From contig JADBKA010000014.1 in NCBI GenBank assembly GCA_014896635.1, forward strand, positions 1-37,120: a stretch of 37,120 bases of DNA, given 5' to 3'. Shown here one piece after another: positions 1 to 7,552 of the stretch. The notes beneath the pieces were generated by a model. That model was not told the origin of the DNA. It ran no database searches and saw nothing but the letters and a program-made list of their open reading frames with translations. The stretch is from Ktedonobacteraceae bacterium (lineage in GTDB: Bacteria > Chloroflexota > Ktedonobacteria > Ktedonobacterales > Ktedonobacteraceae). Both the position numbers and the translations under genes were made by a program. Positions within the stretch are counted from its first letter, which is position 1; every line of letters starts with the position of its first letter.

Positions 1-217
1 CCCAGGAACTGATTTTATTGAGTGCCTGCTGCCCGCTTAGCTGACCGCAGCGGGCTTGCGCAATCTGTCCATGCACAAAAGCAATTTCCCCTTGCTCCAG
101 TATTGCGCCTTCCTCGCGCTCTACAGTAAGCAAGCCGGATTTTTTCCCAAGTTGAATGACCTGGATAACATTGAGGATCTGGTCTGTTGCTGTCCCTCGT
201 CGGTCTGACATAATCAT
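1..217 (-). CDS. DUF4388 (PATAN-like) domain protein, 3' end outside window
   Basis: An open frame enters from the left edge and starts on the minus strand at an ATG at 217 (a second in-frame ATG lies at 211). GGAG sits 7 nt before the 217 start. The first 70 or so residues read like the start of a DUF4388 domain: a helix with IQLGKKSGLLTVER, then LEQGEIAFVHGQIAQAR and an AL..I..W ending. This domain is common in Chloroflexota, Deinococcus and myxobacterial signalling proteins, where it often precedes other modules. The rest of the protein is not in the window, so its role cannot be stated. A TATAAT-like box on the minus strand at 335-340 could be its promoter, though no good -35 box is seen. 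Confidence 0.7.
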   Translation of the reverse strand, partial: MIMSDRRGTATDQILNVIQVIQLGKKSGLLTVEREEGAILEQGEIAFVHGQIAQARCGQLSGQQALNKISSW

Positions 218-621
218 ACATGCTCCGTCGCTTCACTGACGAGTTTCTGACGGTGATATGGGCGAGACTTCTAGCCGGGCGATGAAAGCATATCACAAAG
301 CAGGCAATGTCATTAAAATCCTCTGACAAAAATCATTATACTCCTTTTTTATACATCTTATCGTCTGTTACTGGTATGCCAGGTGGTACTTTTGGGTGAT
401 AGAGAAAGCTCATCCCGGCAGAACGCACCTCTTCTCTCTAAAGAGAAACCTGCCGTATCGTCATTTTGTGGCTTCAAGAGAGCAAATGGTGAGATAATGA
501 GAAGCAGTATGACACATTTTGCCGATGTGCCCGATGAGGAGCTTGTGCCTTTGTGGTTCTCATGCTATAGTGTAGAGCATATTGAGCAGAAGCAGTAGTC
601 TGGAAGCAGGGAGTAGCGTCA
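218..621. other. Intergenic region between divergent genes
   Basis: This 404-base stretch separates the minus-strand DUF4388 gene from the plus-strand sigma gene. It holds a minus-strand TATAAT box (335-340) and a plus-strand promoter (543-571). A 71-codon open frame at 383-598 has no good ribosome site and no recognisable features, so I do not call it a gene. No RNA gene or repeat was seen. Confidence 0.5.
543..571 (+). promoter_or_regulatory. Predicted promoter of the sigma/anti-sigma/CHAT operon
   Basis: TTGTGC (543-548), a 17-bp spacer and TATAGT (566-571) fit a sigma-70-type promoter. Transcription would begin near 578, about 44 nt before the sigma-factor ATG. Confidence 0.5.
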
Positions 622-1404
622 ATGGAGTCTCATAATCTCTCCCAACCTGCCAGTGCGCAGTCCGGCCCACTCGGTATGGACACCGGTGCGACCAGTACGC
701 CCAGTGCGCCGCAGCCAGAACAGCTCGCAGTGTCCGATCTGGCACGCTGCTGCGCAGAGGAAACTGGCAAGTTTCTCCGACAAAATATCTCGAATGATCG
801 TTACTGCCTGGAACTGTTCAGGCGAGCCATTGTTCATCACAATGAGGATGCCTGGGCCTGTATTTATCAACAATATGCACCGCTCGTGTTGACCTGGGTG
901 ACACAACACCAGAGCGTCACATTGCTTTTAGGACAGGACGGGATTGCTCCTCTTGTCAATGCCACGTTCGCCAAGTTCTCGCAGGCGCTTACTCCTGCCA
1001 AAATGAAGAATTTCGACTCGCTGGCCGCCATACTGAAATATCTCAAAATGTGCGCTCATAGCGTTGTGGCCGACGAAGTGAGAGCATCACAGGTTCGCCA
1101 GTATGAAGAGACTCTGGAATCTCTCGAACATGAGCCGGCCAGCGATGATCCAGCCGAAGAGGTTATTTCAACAATCTCTGTACAGAGCCTGTGGCAGGTC
1201 ATTCAAGAAGAACTGCACAACGAGGATGAGCGCGCTCTGATCTATCTCGTCTATATCCAGGGCATGAAACCCGCCGAAATCATCCGGCAGCACAGGCATC
1301 TTTTCCCTTCGGCTGATGAGATCTACCGGATCAAACGCAACGTTCTAGAACGCCTGCGCCGCAACAGACGCTTGCAGATGGTTTTCCACCATCACTATCC
1401 CTGA
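622..1404 (+). CDS. ECF-like RNA polymerase sigma factor
   Basis: A 260-residue protein that resembles a divergent sigma-70/ECF factor. A low-complexity N-terminus (about 1-40, rich in Ser, Pro, Gln) precedes a region-2-like helical segment (about 65-150, with ALWxxIYQQYAPLVL-type sequence). A C-terminal region-4-like helix-turn-helix follows (about 190-250: a LIYLVYIQGMKPAEI helix, then IYRIKRNVLERLRRN). The next gene encodes a zinc-finger protein of the anti-sigma type, which supports the call. GGGAG lies 9 nt before the ATG. The protein is more divergent than typical ECF factors, so it could have become a regulator that no longer directs transcription. Confidence 0.65.
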   Translation: MESHNLSQPASAQSGPLGMDTGATSTPSAPQPEQLAVSDLARCCAEETGKFLRQNISNDRYCLELFRRAIVHHNEDAWACIYQQYAPLVLTWVTQHQSVTLLLGQDGIAPLVNATFAKFSQALTPAKMKNFDSLAAILKYLKMCAHSVVADEVRASQVRQYEETLESLEHEPASDDPAEEVISTISVQSLWQVIQEELHNEDERALIYLVYIQGMKPAEIIRQHRHLFPSADEIYRIKRNVLERLRRNRRLQMVFHHHYP

Positions 1405-1650
1405 TCAGAAGCAAGCTCTGCTATATAAGCATACGCCAGCACGTCGGGATATGAACGCAAGGAAGAAATATCGCATATTTACGCACGGGCCTGCACTCTT
1501 ATCGAGATGCACGTCCGAAAACGGCACAGAACTTCGTTTATTCTGAATAAAACATGGGAAAAGTTTGCTGGAGAGCCTGCCAGTGCGTTGTATAGGTTTT
1601 GACCAAACAGGTATCCAACGAAAAATCTGAAACTTTGCAGAGGGACTGCT

Positions 1651-2490
1651 ATGGAGTGTAGCGAACCGGGGACGATTCGTGATGAGGAACTGCTGGCCTA
1701 CCTGGCAGGCGAGCAGGTACGTCCTACCGTTATACAGCATCTCAAGCGTTGCCAGCGATGTACATCGCAACTGGCTGCTTATCGCAACATGGACTTTGCA
1801 CTGCGCCAAAAACTCTACAGGTGCGATTGCCCTCCCAACCTGATTCTTGGCGAATATCACCTGGGTCTGCTCGACAGCAAACAGGCCGCTGAAGTACAGC
1901 TTCACCTGCGCGCCTGCATCCATTGTGCTGCCGAAATTTCAGCACTGGCACAATTCCTTGCACTCGACCCGATGCAGGAGTTGGCACCGGCTCCTGCGCC
2001 GGCTCCTGCACCTGCCTCATCCCGGTCTTCCCTACAAAACCATCGCGCCGTCCAGGAAATCAGGCAGGTTCTCGATGAGCTGCAAGAGCGATCCCGCGAG
2101 GGAATACGCCGCATCGCAGCAGTGCTGCTCTCTCCCCCACTACAGTTGGCCGTGCGCGACGTGAGCGCGCCGGCAGGCCCCCGCCGCTATGAGGCCGAGG
2201 ATGTACGTATTTCTCTCCAGGTGGAACAGGTACCGACAACAGCCGGAGAAGGCAGGCACGGTCAGGCTTTGCAACTGGTGGGATTCGTCCATCGCAAAGG
2301 GCAGCCGTTGGCGGCACTGCAAGGAACACAGGTCCGGCTCTGGTCACAGACCGGATCGGTCTACAGCCAGACGGTCGATGAACTGGGCAACTTCGTCTTC
2401 CCCGTGCTCGCCCCGGCTATCTATACACTCGAATTGCAGTGCTCCGAGGAAGTTGTGGTCATCGAACAACTCCCAATCACACAGGCATGA
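1651..2490 (+). CDS. Putative zinc-finger anti-sigma protein with C-terminal beta-sandwich domain
   Basis: A 279-residue protein with two zf-HC2-like motifs: H30-x3-C34-x2-C37 and H85-x3-C89-x2-C92. In the zinc-binding anti-sigma family this motif binds the cognate sigma factor. An Ala-Pro repeat linker follows (about 112-122), then a C-terminal region (about 180-279) with the strand pattern of a carboxypeptidase-regulatory-like fold (QLVGFVHRKGQP, VDELGNFVFPVLAPAIYTLEL). No membrane segment is visible, so it would be cytoplasmic, unlike many anti-sigma factors. It is 246 bp downstream of the sigma gene. Its stop overlaps the CHAT start (ATGA), so those two are translationally coupled. Confidence 0.65.
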   Translation: MECSEPGTIRDEELLAYLAGEQVRPTVIQHLKRCQRCTSQLAAYRNMDFALRQKLYRCDCPPNLILGEYHLGLLDSKQAAEVQLHLRACIHCAAEISALAQFLALDPMQELAPAPAPAPAPASSRSSLQNHRAVQEIRQVLDELQERSREGIRRIAAVLLSPPLQLAVRDVSAPAGPRRYEAEDVRISLQVEQVPTTAGEGRHGQALQLVGFVHRKGQPLAALQGTQVRLWSQTGSVYSQTVDELGNFVFPVLAPAIYTLELQCSEEVVVIEQLPITQA

Positions 2491-5471
2491 CTCCACAGGC
2501 TCTCGTAGCTGCTCTGCTCTATACCAGCGCCGAGCAGGGACAACAGTTACTGGAATCGCACCTGCCAGCTCTGAGCGAGAATGCGCTGGATCGACTAGTT
2601 TACCTTCTGAAGAAGGAGGCCGACCGTCACTGGACGCTTGATCCCCGACGCTCGTTCATTCTCTCCGGCTATCTCCTCGCCATCGGCCAGCTCACCTACC
2701 ATCAGCCGTATTACGCTCTGGGCCTGATGGCGCGCGGTGATGCGCTCAGGCGCATGGACCGCGATGAAGAGGCGCTGTCGTTCCTTGATAATGCCGGGGA
2801 AGAATTTCTCGCCATGCACGATGAGGTGGGCTGGGCGCGCACACGCATCGGCTACATCAGCGCCTGCCTGCGACTGAACCGCACCGCCCAGGCCCTGCGC
2901 GATACTGCTCAGGCGCGTGACATATTCATCCGGCACGGCAAATTCTTGCGCGCAGGCCAGATCGACGCAAACGCTGCGATTGTCTATTATGAACTCGGCC
3001 AGTACGACCAGGCCCTGCGCCTTTTTGACCGCGCTATCGAGACCTATCTCATGCAAGGCGAAGGAGTGGACCTCTATATCGCGCGCGCACGCGGCAATAA
3101 GGCGCTGTCCCTGGCGGCGCTTGGCAGATTCCGCGAAGCCATCGCCTTGCACGAACAGGCTCGTGCCACCTTCGCCGCTTATGGGGAGAAAGAAGAGATC
3201 TCGGTAGCACGCGAAGAAATGAACATCGCCGACATCTACACCGCTCAGGGCCACTACAGCCAGGCTCTCCTGCTCTATGATCGCAGCCGTGACATTTTTT
3301 TGCAACACGAGATGGCCTTTGCCGCCGCCGAAGTAGCACAGCAGATGTGCTTCTGCCTGATCCGTCTCAACCGGACACGCGAAGCCTATGAGCTTGCCAG
3401 CGAAGCCGTCGCTATCTTTCGCGGCGCACCGACTCAGCGACACAATCTGGCACACTCGCTGATGCAACTGGCCTCAGCCGCTACAATAGAAGGCGAACAT
3501 GGCAAAGCCTACGAGTTGCTACATGAGGCAAGCGTGCTCCTGGAAGAAGGGGGGTTCGTCCGCCTGGCCGCACTTGCACGCCTGCGCCGCGCCGAACTGT
3601 ATTTCACCGACGGGCAGCTTGAGGCCAGCCAGCTCGAAGCTCAACACGCCGCCGACGTTTTCGCAGACCAGGAGGATTTACCACACCTCGCGCGCGCCGC
3701 GCTGCTCCAGGCATATATCGCTGCCGCCACCGGCGATATCTCAACCGCGCGCTACCTCTGCGATCACGCGCTGGATGTCGCCCAGGGCCAGGGGCTGCTC
3801 GATCTTAAGTACCGCTGCTACGATCTTCTCGGACGCATCGCCGAGCAGCACGGCGATCTGGATGCAGCAGCCACCTACTACGAGCGGGCTATTCAAGGAA
3901 TCGACGAGGTGCAGAGCCGCCTGCTGCTTGACGAACGCACCAGCTTTCTTGAGGACAAGAGCAGTCTCTACCAGCGCGCAACACAGCTCGCCCTACGACG
4001 TGGCCATAAAAACCAGGCGCTGATCTACGTCGAAAAATCCAAGTCTCGCATGCTCGGCGACTATCTGCGCCACAATATCGCCATCCGCCTGCGCGCCGGC
4101 GATAGTGCCGGCGAGGAGATTCTGGAAGAGCTGGCCCGCCTGCGCGAGGAACAGGCCTGGTTTAGCTCTATCGTCTATGAGGGCGAGAACGAGACCGGCT
4201 TGAGCGATACCGCCGTCATGCGCCGCCGCGCAGTCAATCCACAACAGGCCAGGCAGGAGATGCAACTGCGCGAACGACAGATCGAACAGTTGCTCGAAAA
4301 GTTGCAATTACGCGCCGCCGGAGACCTGGTTGCACGCCCTCACGCCGACTGGACGAATAGCATCGTTACCTCGCTCTGGCCCAGTCTGGAGCGTAATACC
4401 GTCATGCTGGAATATTATCTCATCCACCAGGATCTCTACATCTTTACTCTGACACGGGGAGGCACCGATGTTCGCGTTGTCCCTGGCGCGCTGCCAGAAC
4501 TGGAACGCCTGATGTCTCTCTGGCAGGTAAACCTGGACCTGGCCTCTCAAGCTACAGGAGAGACGGATGAGGAGAGCGCATGGTCTTTCGAGGGTTTGAT
4601 GGCAAACGGCCTGGGCCTGCTGCAAAAACTCTACAATTTACTGCTCCAGCCGGCTGCCGATCTGCTGGCCGTATATGAGCACCTGGTGATCGTACCCTAT
4701 GGCATATTACATTACCTGCCCTTCCACTGCCTCTTCGATGGCTCACAGTTTGTTGCAGAACGCCTGTATCTCTCCTACCTGCCGGCTGCCTCGCTTATGA
4801 ACATTTGCCGGCAGAAAGGCAGGCGCTTGCTGGCAAAAGGAGTGCGGCTCGCCGATTCGCTGGTAATGGGCCTCTCGGATGGACGCTTACCCTACGCCGT
4901 CCAGGAAGCCAGAATGGTGGCGCACCAGCTCAAGGCTTCCTGCGCACTGAATGAGGACGCGACTACAGCCTTGCTCTGGCAGCATGGAGCACACTGCCCT
5001 GTGGTACATATCGCCGCGCATGGTCTCTTCCGCCTCGATGCCCCTAACTTCTCTTACATCAAACTGGCGGATCGCCAGCTCAGCGCCATCGAAGTCTTTA
5101 ATCTGGACCTCTCGTCCTGCTCGCTTGTCACACTCAGTGCCTGCGAAACAGGACGCGCTGTGGTAGGCGGCGTCGATGAGATGATCGGATTGGGACGCGG
5201 CTTTCTCTATGCCGGAGCCGCTTCTCTGCTCTCCACACTGTGGAAAGTAGATGACGCCAGCAGCGCCGAGTTGATGGAGATGTTTTACCTGGCTCTGTCG
5301 AGAGGATATACTAAAGCAGCAGCACTGGCCGGGGCGCAGCGCGCTTTTCTCACCCGTGCACGCGCTTCCGCGCGTCCATACCGCGCTCACCCTTATTTCT
5401 GGGCTGCGTTTCAGCTCATCGGCGATGCTGGCCCACTCGTGAAAAGCCAGCAAGCCAACAAAGAGATGTGA
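2487..5471 (+). CDS. TPR-repeat CHAT domain protein (caspase-like protease family)
   Basis: A 994-residue protein. The ATG at 2487 overlaps the upstream stop as ATGA, and I prefer it to an in-frame ATG 16 codons earlier inside the anti-sigma gene. Residues about 50-480 are tandem TPR helices (repeated YYELGQYDQALRLFDRAIE-type units). A coiled linker follows to about 620. The C-terminal CHAT domain (about 640-990) carries the expected dyad: H845 in HIAAHGLF and C886 in LSACETG, then the conserved GLGRGFLYAGA and STLWKVDD stretches. CHAT proteins are caspase/separase relatives, and some cleave partner proteins when a TPR or other sensor is engaged. Its partner here may be the co-encoded sigma or anti-sigma protein (inference). 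Confidence 0.88.
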   Translation: MTPQALVAALLYTSAEQGQQLLESHLPALSENALDRLVYLLKKEADRHWTLDPRRSFILSGYLLAIGQLTYHQPYYALGLMARGDALRRMDRDEEALSFLDNAGEEFLAMHDEVGWARTRIGYISACLRLNRTAQALRDTAQARDIFIRHGKFLRAGQIDANAAIVYYELGQYDQALRLFDRAIETYLMQGEGVDLYIARARGNKALSLAALGRFREAIALHEQARATFAAYGEKEEISVAREEMNIADIYTAQGHYSQALLLYDRSRDIFLQHEMAFAAAEVAQQMCFCLIRLNRTREAYELASEAVAIFRGAPTQRHNLAHSLMQLASAATIEGEHGKAYELLHEASVLLEEGGFVRLAALARLRRAELYFTDGQLEASQLEAQHAADVFADQEDLPHLARAALLQAYIAAATGDISTARYLCDHALDVAQGQGLLDLKYRCYDLLGRIAEQHGDLDAAATYYERAIQGIDEVQSRLLLDERTSFLEDKSSLYQRATQLALRRGHKNQALIYVEKSKSRMLGDYLRHNIAIRLRAGDSAGEEILEELARLREEQAWFSSIVYEGENETGLSDTAVMRRRAVNPQQARQEMQLRERQIEQLLEKLQLRAAGDLVARPHADWTNSIVTSLWPSLERNTVMLEYYLIHQDLYIFTLTRGGTDVRVVPGALPELERLMSLWQVNLDLASQATGETDEESAWSFEGLMANGLGLLQKLYNLLLQPAADLLAVYEHLVIVPYGILHYLPFHCLFDGSQFVAERLYLSYLPAASLMNICRQKGRRLLAKGVRLADSLVMGLSDGRLPYAVQEARMVAHQLKASCALNEDATTALLWQHGAHCPVVHIAAHGLFRLDAPNFSYIKLADRQLSAIEVFNLDLSSCSLVTLSACETGRAVVGGVDEMIGLGRGFLYAGAASLLSTLWKVDDASSAELMEMFYLALSRGYTKAAALAGAQRAFLTRARASARPYRAHPYFWAAFQLIGDAGPLVKSQQANKEM

Positions 5472-6781
5472 TGACGACAAAGTATCTCGCTCCAGATTAT
5501 GTCTATACGCCTCAGGGATGGCTGAACAACGCGCTGATCGCTCTCCATGACGATGGATGCTTTGGCGAGATAACCAGGCGTGGACCAGACCAGGTCCTGC
5601 CCGGCGCACTGGTGGATCTGGCGGGCATGGCGCTGCTGCCCGGCTTCGTCAATACGCACAGCCACATCTTCCAGCGTACCCTGCGTGGGCATGCGCAGCG
5701 TGCGCTCGCTGGACAGAACACCTTCTGGACGTGGCGTACCGCTATGTACGCAGCAGCACAGCAACTGGACCCCGCTAGCCTCTACAACCAGGCTCTGCAC
5801 GCTTACCGCGAAATGCTGGCAGCGGGTTATACCAGCGTGGGCGAATTTCATTATGTGCATCATCAGCCCTCTGGTAAGCCTTATGCACAACCGAATGCGA
5901 TGGCAGAAGCCGTGCTGCATGCAGCGCAAGACGCCGGCATTCGCATGGTACTGCTTATGACCGCCTATGCCCGAGGCGGGTTTGACCAGCCGCCCGGCGT
6001 CGAGCAGTATCGCTTCTGCGATCCTTCGGTTGAGACTTACCTTGAACGTGTCGAGGCGCTGCGCCTGGCAGGATTCGCAGTCGGCGTCGCACCGCATTCT
6101 GTACGCGCAGTACCCGCACAATGGTTGCGCGCTATCGCCGACTACAGCAAGGCTCACCAGCTTCCGCTACATATACACGCCGATGAGCAGCCAGCCGAAG
6201 TAGAACAGTGCCGTGCGTTTTACGGCTGTACACCCATCGAACTGCTGGCGCGCTGCGGCGTGCTCGGTCCCTTCACCACGATTGTACACGCCACACATGC
6301 CAATCAGACCGAGCTATCGCTACTGGCGCGCGATGGCTGTACTGTCTGCGTCTGTCCTACTACCGAAGGCGATCTGGGCGATGGCATCGCTCCCTATGCC
6401 GAACTGCTGGCCGCTGGCATACCACTTGCTATCGGCTCGGATAGTAATACGCGCCTCGATCCATTTGAGGAGTTGCGCTGGGCCGAATACTCAGCGCGTA
6501 TGCGCTATCAACGCCGTCGTGTCCTGGTCGCTAGTGAATCATCCTCGCCCGGCCCCCTGCTTCTTGATTATGGGACACGGCGTGGTGCGGCTGCACTCGG
6601 CTTGCGCAGCGGCAGCATCGCTCCTGGCCTGCCCGCCGATTTCATTGCCATCGACCTGGCACACCCGATGCTGTATGGCTGGAACGAAGCAGATCTGCTG
6701 GACATGCTGTTCTTTGGCGTTTCGGCGGCAGTGATCAGGCAAGTCTGGGTGCAGGGCAGGCGGATCTACGATGCCACCTGA
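5471..6781 (+). CDS. hutF: Formimidoylglutamate deiminase-like amidohydrolase (HutF type)
   Basis: A 436-residue member of the amidohydrolase superfamily. Its start overlaps the CHAT stop (TGATG); an in-frame GTG one codon earlier is less likely. Visible signatures are GFVNTHSHIFQR (metal HxH), the HutF-like block GEFHYVHHQPSGKPY, LPLHIHADEQPAEV, HATHANQTELSLLA, CVCPTTEGDLGDG and IGSDSN (metal Asp). HutF converts N-formimidoyl-L-glutamate to N-formyl-L-glutamate and ammonia in histidine breakdown. No other hut gene lies nearby, so the link to histidine use is unproven. Other deaminases of this superfamily (8-oxoguanine, S-adenosylhomocysteine types) fit the motifs less well. Confidence 0.8.
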   Translation: MTTKYLAPDYVYTPQGWLNNALIALHDDGCFGEITRRGPDQVLPGALVDLAGMALLPGFVNTHSHIFQRTLRGHAQRALAGQNTFWTWRTAMYAAAQQLDPASLYNQALHAYREMLAAGYTSVGEFHYVHHQPSGKPYAQPNAMAEAVLHAAQDAGIRMVLLMTAYARGGFDQPPGVEQYRFCDPSVETYLERVEALRLAGFAVGVAPHSVRAVPAQWLRAIADYSKAHQLPLHIHADEQPAEVEQCRAFYGCTPIELLARCGVLGPFTTIVHATHANQTELSLLARDGCTVCVCPTTEGDLGDGIAPYAELLAAGIPLAIGSDSNTRLDPFEELRWAEYSARMRYQRRRVLVASESSSPGPLLLDYGTRRGAAALGLRSGSIAPGLPADFIAIDLAHPMLYGWNEADLLDMLFFGVSAAVIRQVWVQGRRIYDAT

Positions 6782-6793
6782 CCTTCTCTAGAG

Positions 6794-6854
6794 AGGTCCA
6801 GAAGGACACCAGCTTTTCTGGCAGGGATTAGAGGTGCTAGAGGGTGTCCCCCGA
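6794..6854 (+). repeat. Degenerate intergenic repeat, copy 1
   Basis: This stretch begins AGGTCCAG and ends GGGTGTCCCCCGA, with TTCTGGCAGGG between. The same framework of AGGTCCAG, CTGGCGGGG and TGTCCCCCGA occurs in the copy at 18944. It lies between the HutF gene and the TetR promoter. Confidence 0.5.
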
Positions 6855-6873
6855 TGAGAGCGGAGAGATCCCT

Positions 6874-6902
6874 TTGACACTATACCGTCCAGACGGTATA
6901 GT
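6874..6902 (+). promoter_or_regulatory. TetR gene promoter
   Basis: TTGACA (6874-6879), exactly 17 bp, then TATAGT (6897-6902). Transcription should start about 6908-6910, at the very beginning of the TetR-like reading frame. A leaderless mRNA is therefore likely. Confidence 0.75.
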
Positions 6903-6903
6903 G
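6878..6903. promoter_or_regulatory. Perfect palindromic operator overlapping the TetR promoter
   Basis: A perfect inverted repeat with 12-bp arms, CACTATACCGTC and GACGGTATAGTG, separated by CA. It fills the spacer and overlaps the ends of both promoter boxes. Size and placement are typical of a TetR-family operator, which suggests tight self-repression by the adjacent gene. No second copy was found near the MFS gene. Confidence 0.75.
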
Positions 6904-6908
6904 TTTTT

Positions 6909-7541
6909 CTGAAACAGAAGCACACCTCATCGGCAACACGCGCGCAGATTCTCGACGCAGCCAGTCGTATCGTCCTGGCCAGAGGCGTCGCTGCCCTGAC
7001 ACTGGAAGCGGTTGCTCAGCAGGCAGGCATCAGCAAGGGTGGACTGCTCTATCATTTTCCCAGTAAAGACAGCCTGATCACGGGAATGGTCGAACAGCTC
7101 ATCGCCGGGTTTGATGCCGCCCTGGAACAAGAATTGGACAAAAGTAACGGCAACTGGCTGATCGCTTATATACGCGCATCATTCAAGTCCGACCCGTTGG
7201 AGAATCGGCTCAGCAGCGCCTTTCCCATCGCCGATGGCTGGATGTTTGCCTGCGCCATCCTGACCGCCATCTTCGCCTGGAAGCATCACTCTCTCGCCAC
7301 TCTTTTTGCTCCGCTGACCGGTGCGAGCATGATTTTTCTCGGTCTGTATGCTTTTACCTATGGCGTAAACACCGGCTTGCTCTTTCACCTGACCCTCGAC
7401 GAGATCATTGAGATTGCCATTAAAATTTATTGTCTTGTGGCCGGCTCACTGGTGATTTATTACGGCTGGAGATTCAACAAATCTGCATTGAGAATCCAGA
7501 CAGGCCAGAGCCGTAGATCTCAAGTTCACCCGGTTTGTTGA
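6909..7541 (+). CDS. TetR-type DNA-binding domain fused to a multi-helix membrane domain
   Basis: The frame is open from 6858. From about 6939 it encodes a clear TetR_N domain: TRAQILDAASRIVLARG, LTLEAVAQQAGISKGGLLYHF and PSKDSLI. The only ATG (7086) falls after this domain, so translation must begin upstream. CTG at 6909, where the mRNA should start, is the best candidate; GTG and TTG are absent in frame. After the start of a normal ligand-binding domain (YIRASFKSDPLENRLSSA) the sequence turns into about three hydrophobic helices: WMFACAILTAIFAW, LTGASMIFLGLYAFTYG and IAIKIYCLVAGSLVIYYG. Soluble TetR proteins lack these. It may be a membrane-anchored regulator or a deletion fusion of two genes. 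Confidence 0.6.
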   Translation: MKQKHTSSATRAQILDAASRIVLARGVAALTLEAVAQQAGISKGGLLYHFPSKDSLITGMVEQLIAGFDAALEQELDKSNGNWLIAYIRASFKSDPLENRLSSAFPIADGWMFACAILTAIFAWKHHSLATLFAPLTGASMIFLGLYAFTYGVNTGLLFHLTLDEIIEIAIKIYCLVAGSLVIYYGWRFNKSALRIQTGQSRRSQVHPVC

Positions 7542-7552
7542 CCTCTTACTGT

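Noticed and set aside
383..598. 71-codon plus-strand open frame before the sigma gene
   Set aside because: It lacks a ribosome site, has no recognisable features, and contains the predicted sigma-operon promoter.
2595..3467. 290-codon open frame antisense to the TPR part of the CHAT gene
   Set aside because: It is opposite a clear TPR-coding region, has no family-like sequence, and arises from the codon bias of the real gene.
4887..6157. Two long minus-strand frames (4887-5609 and 5411-6157) across the CHAT and HutF genes
   Set aside because: They overlap the catalytic parts of two well-supported genes and show no domain.
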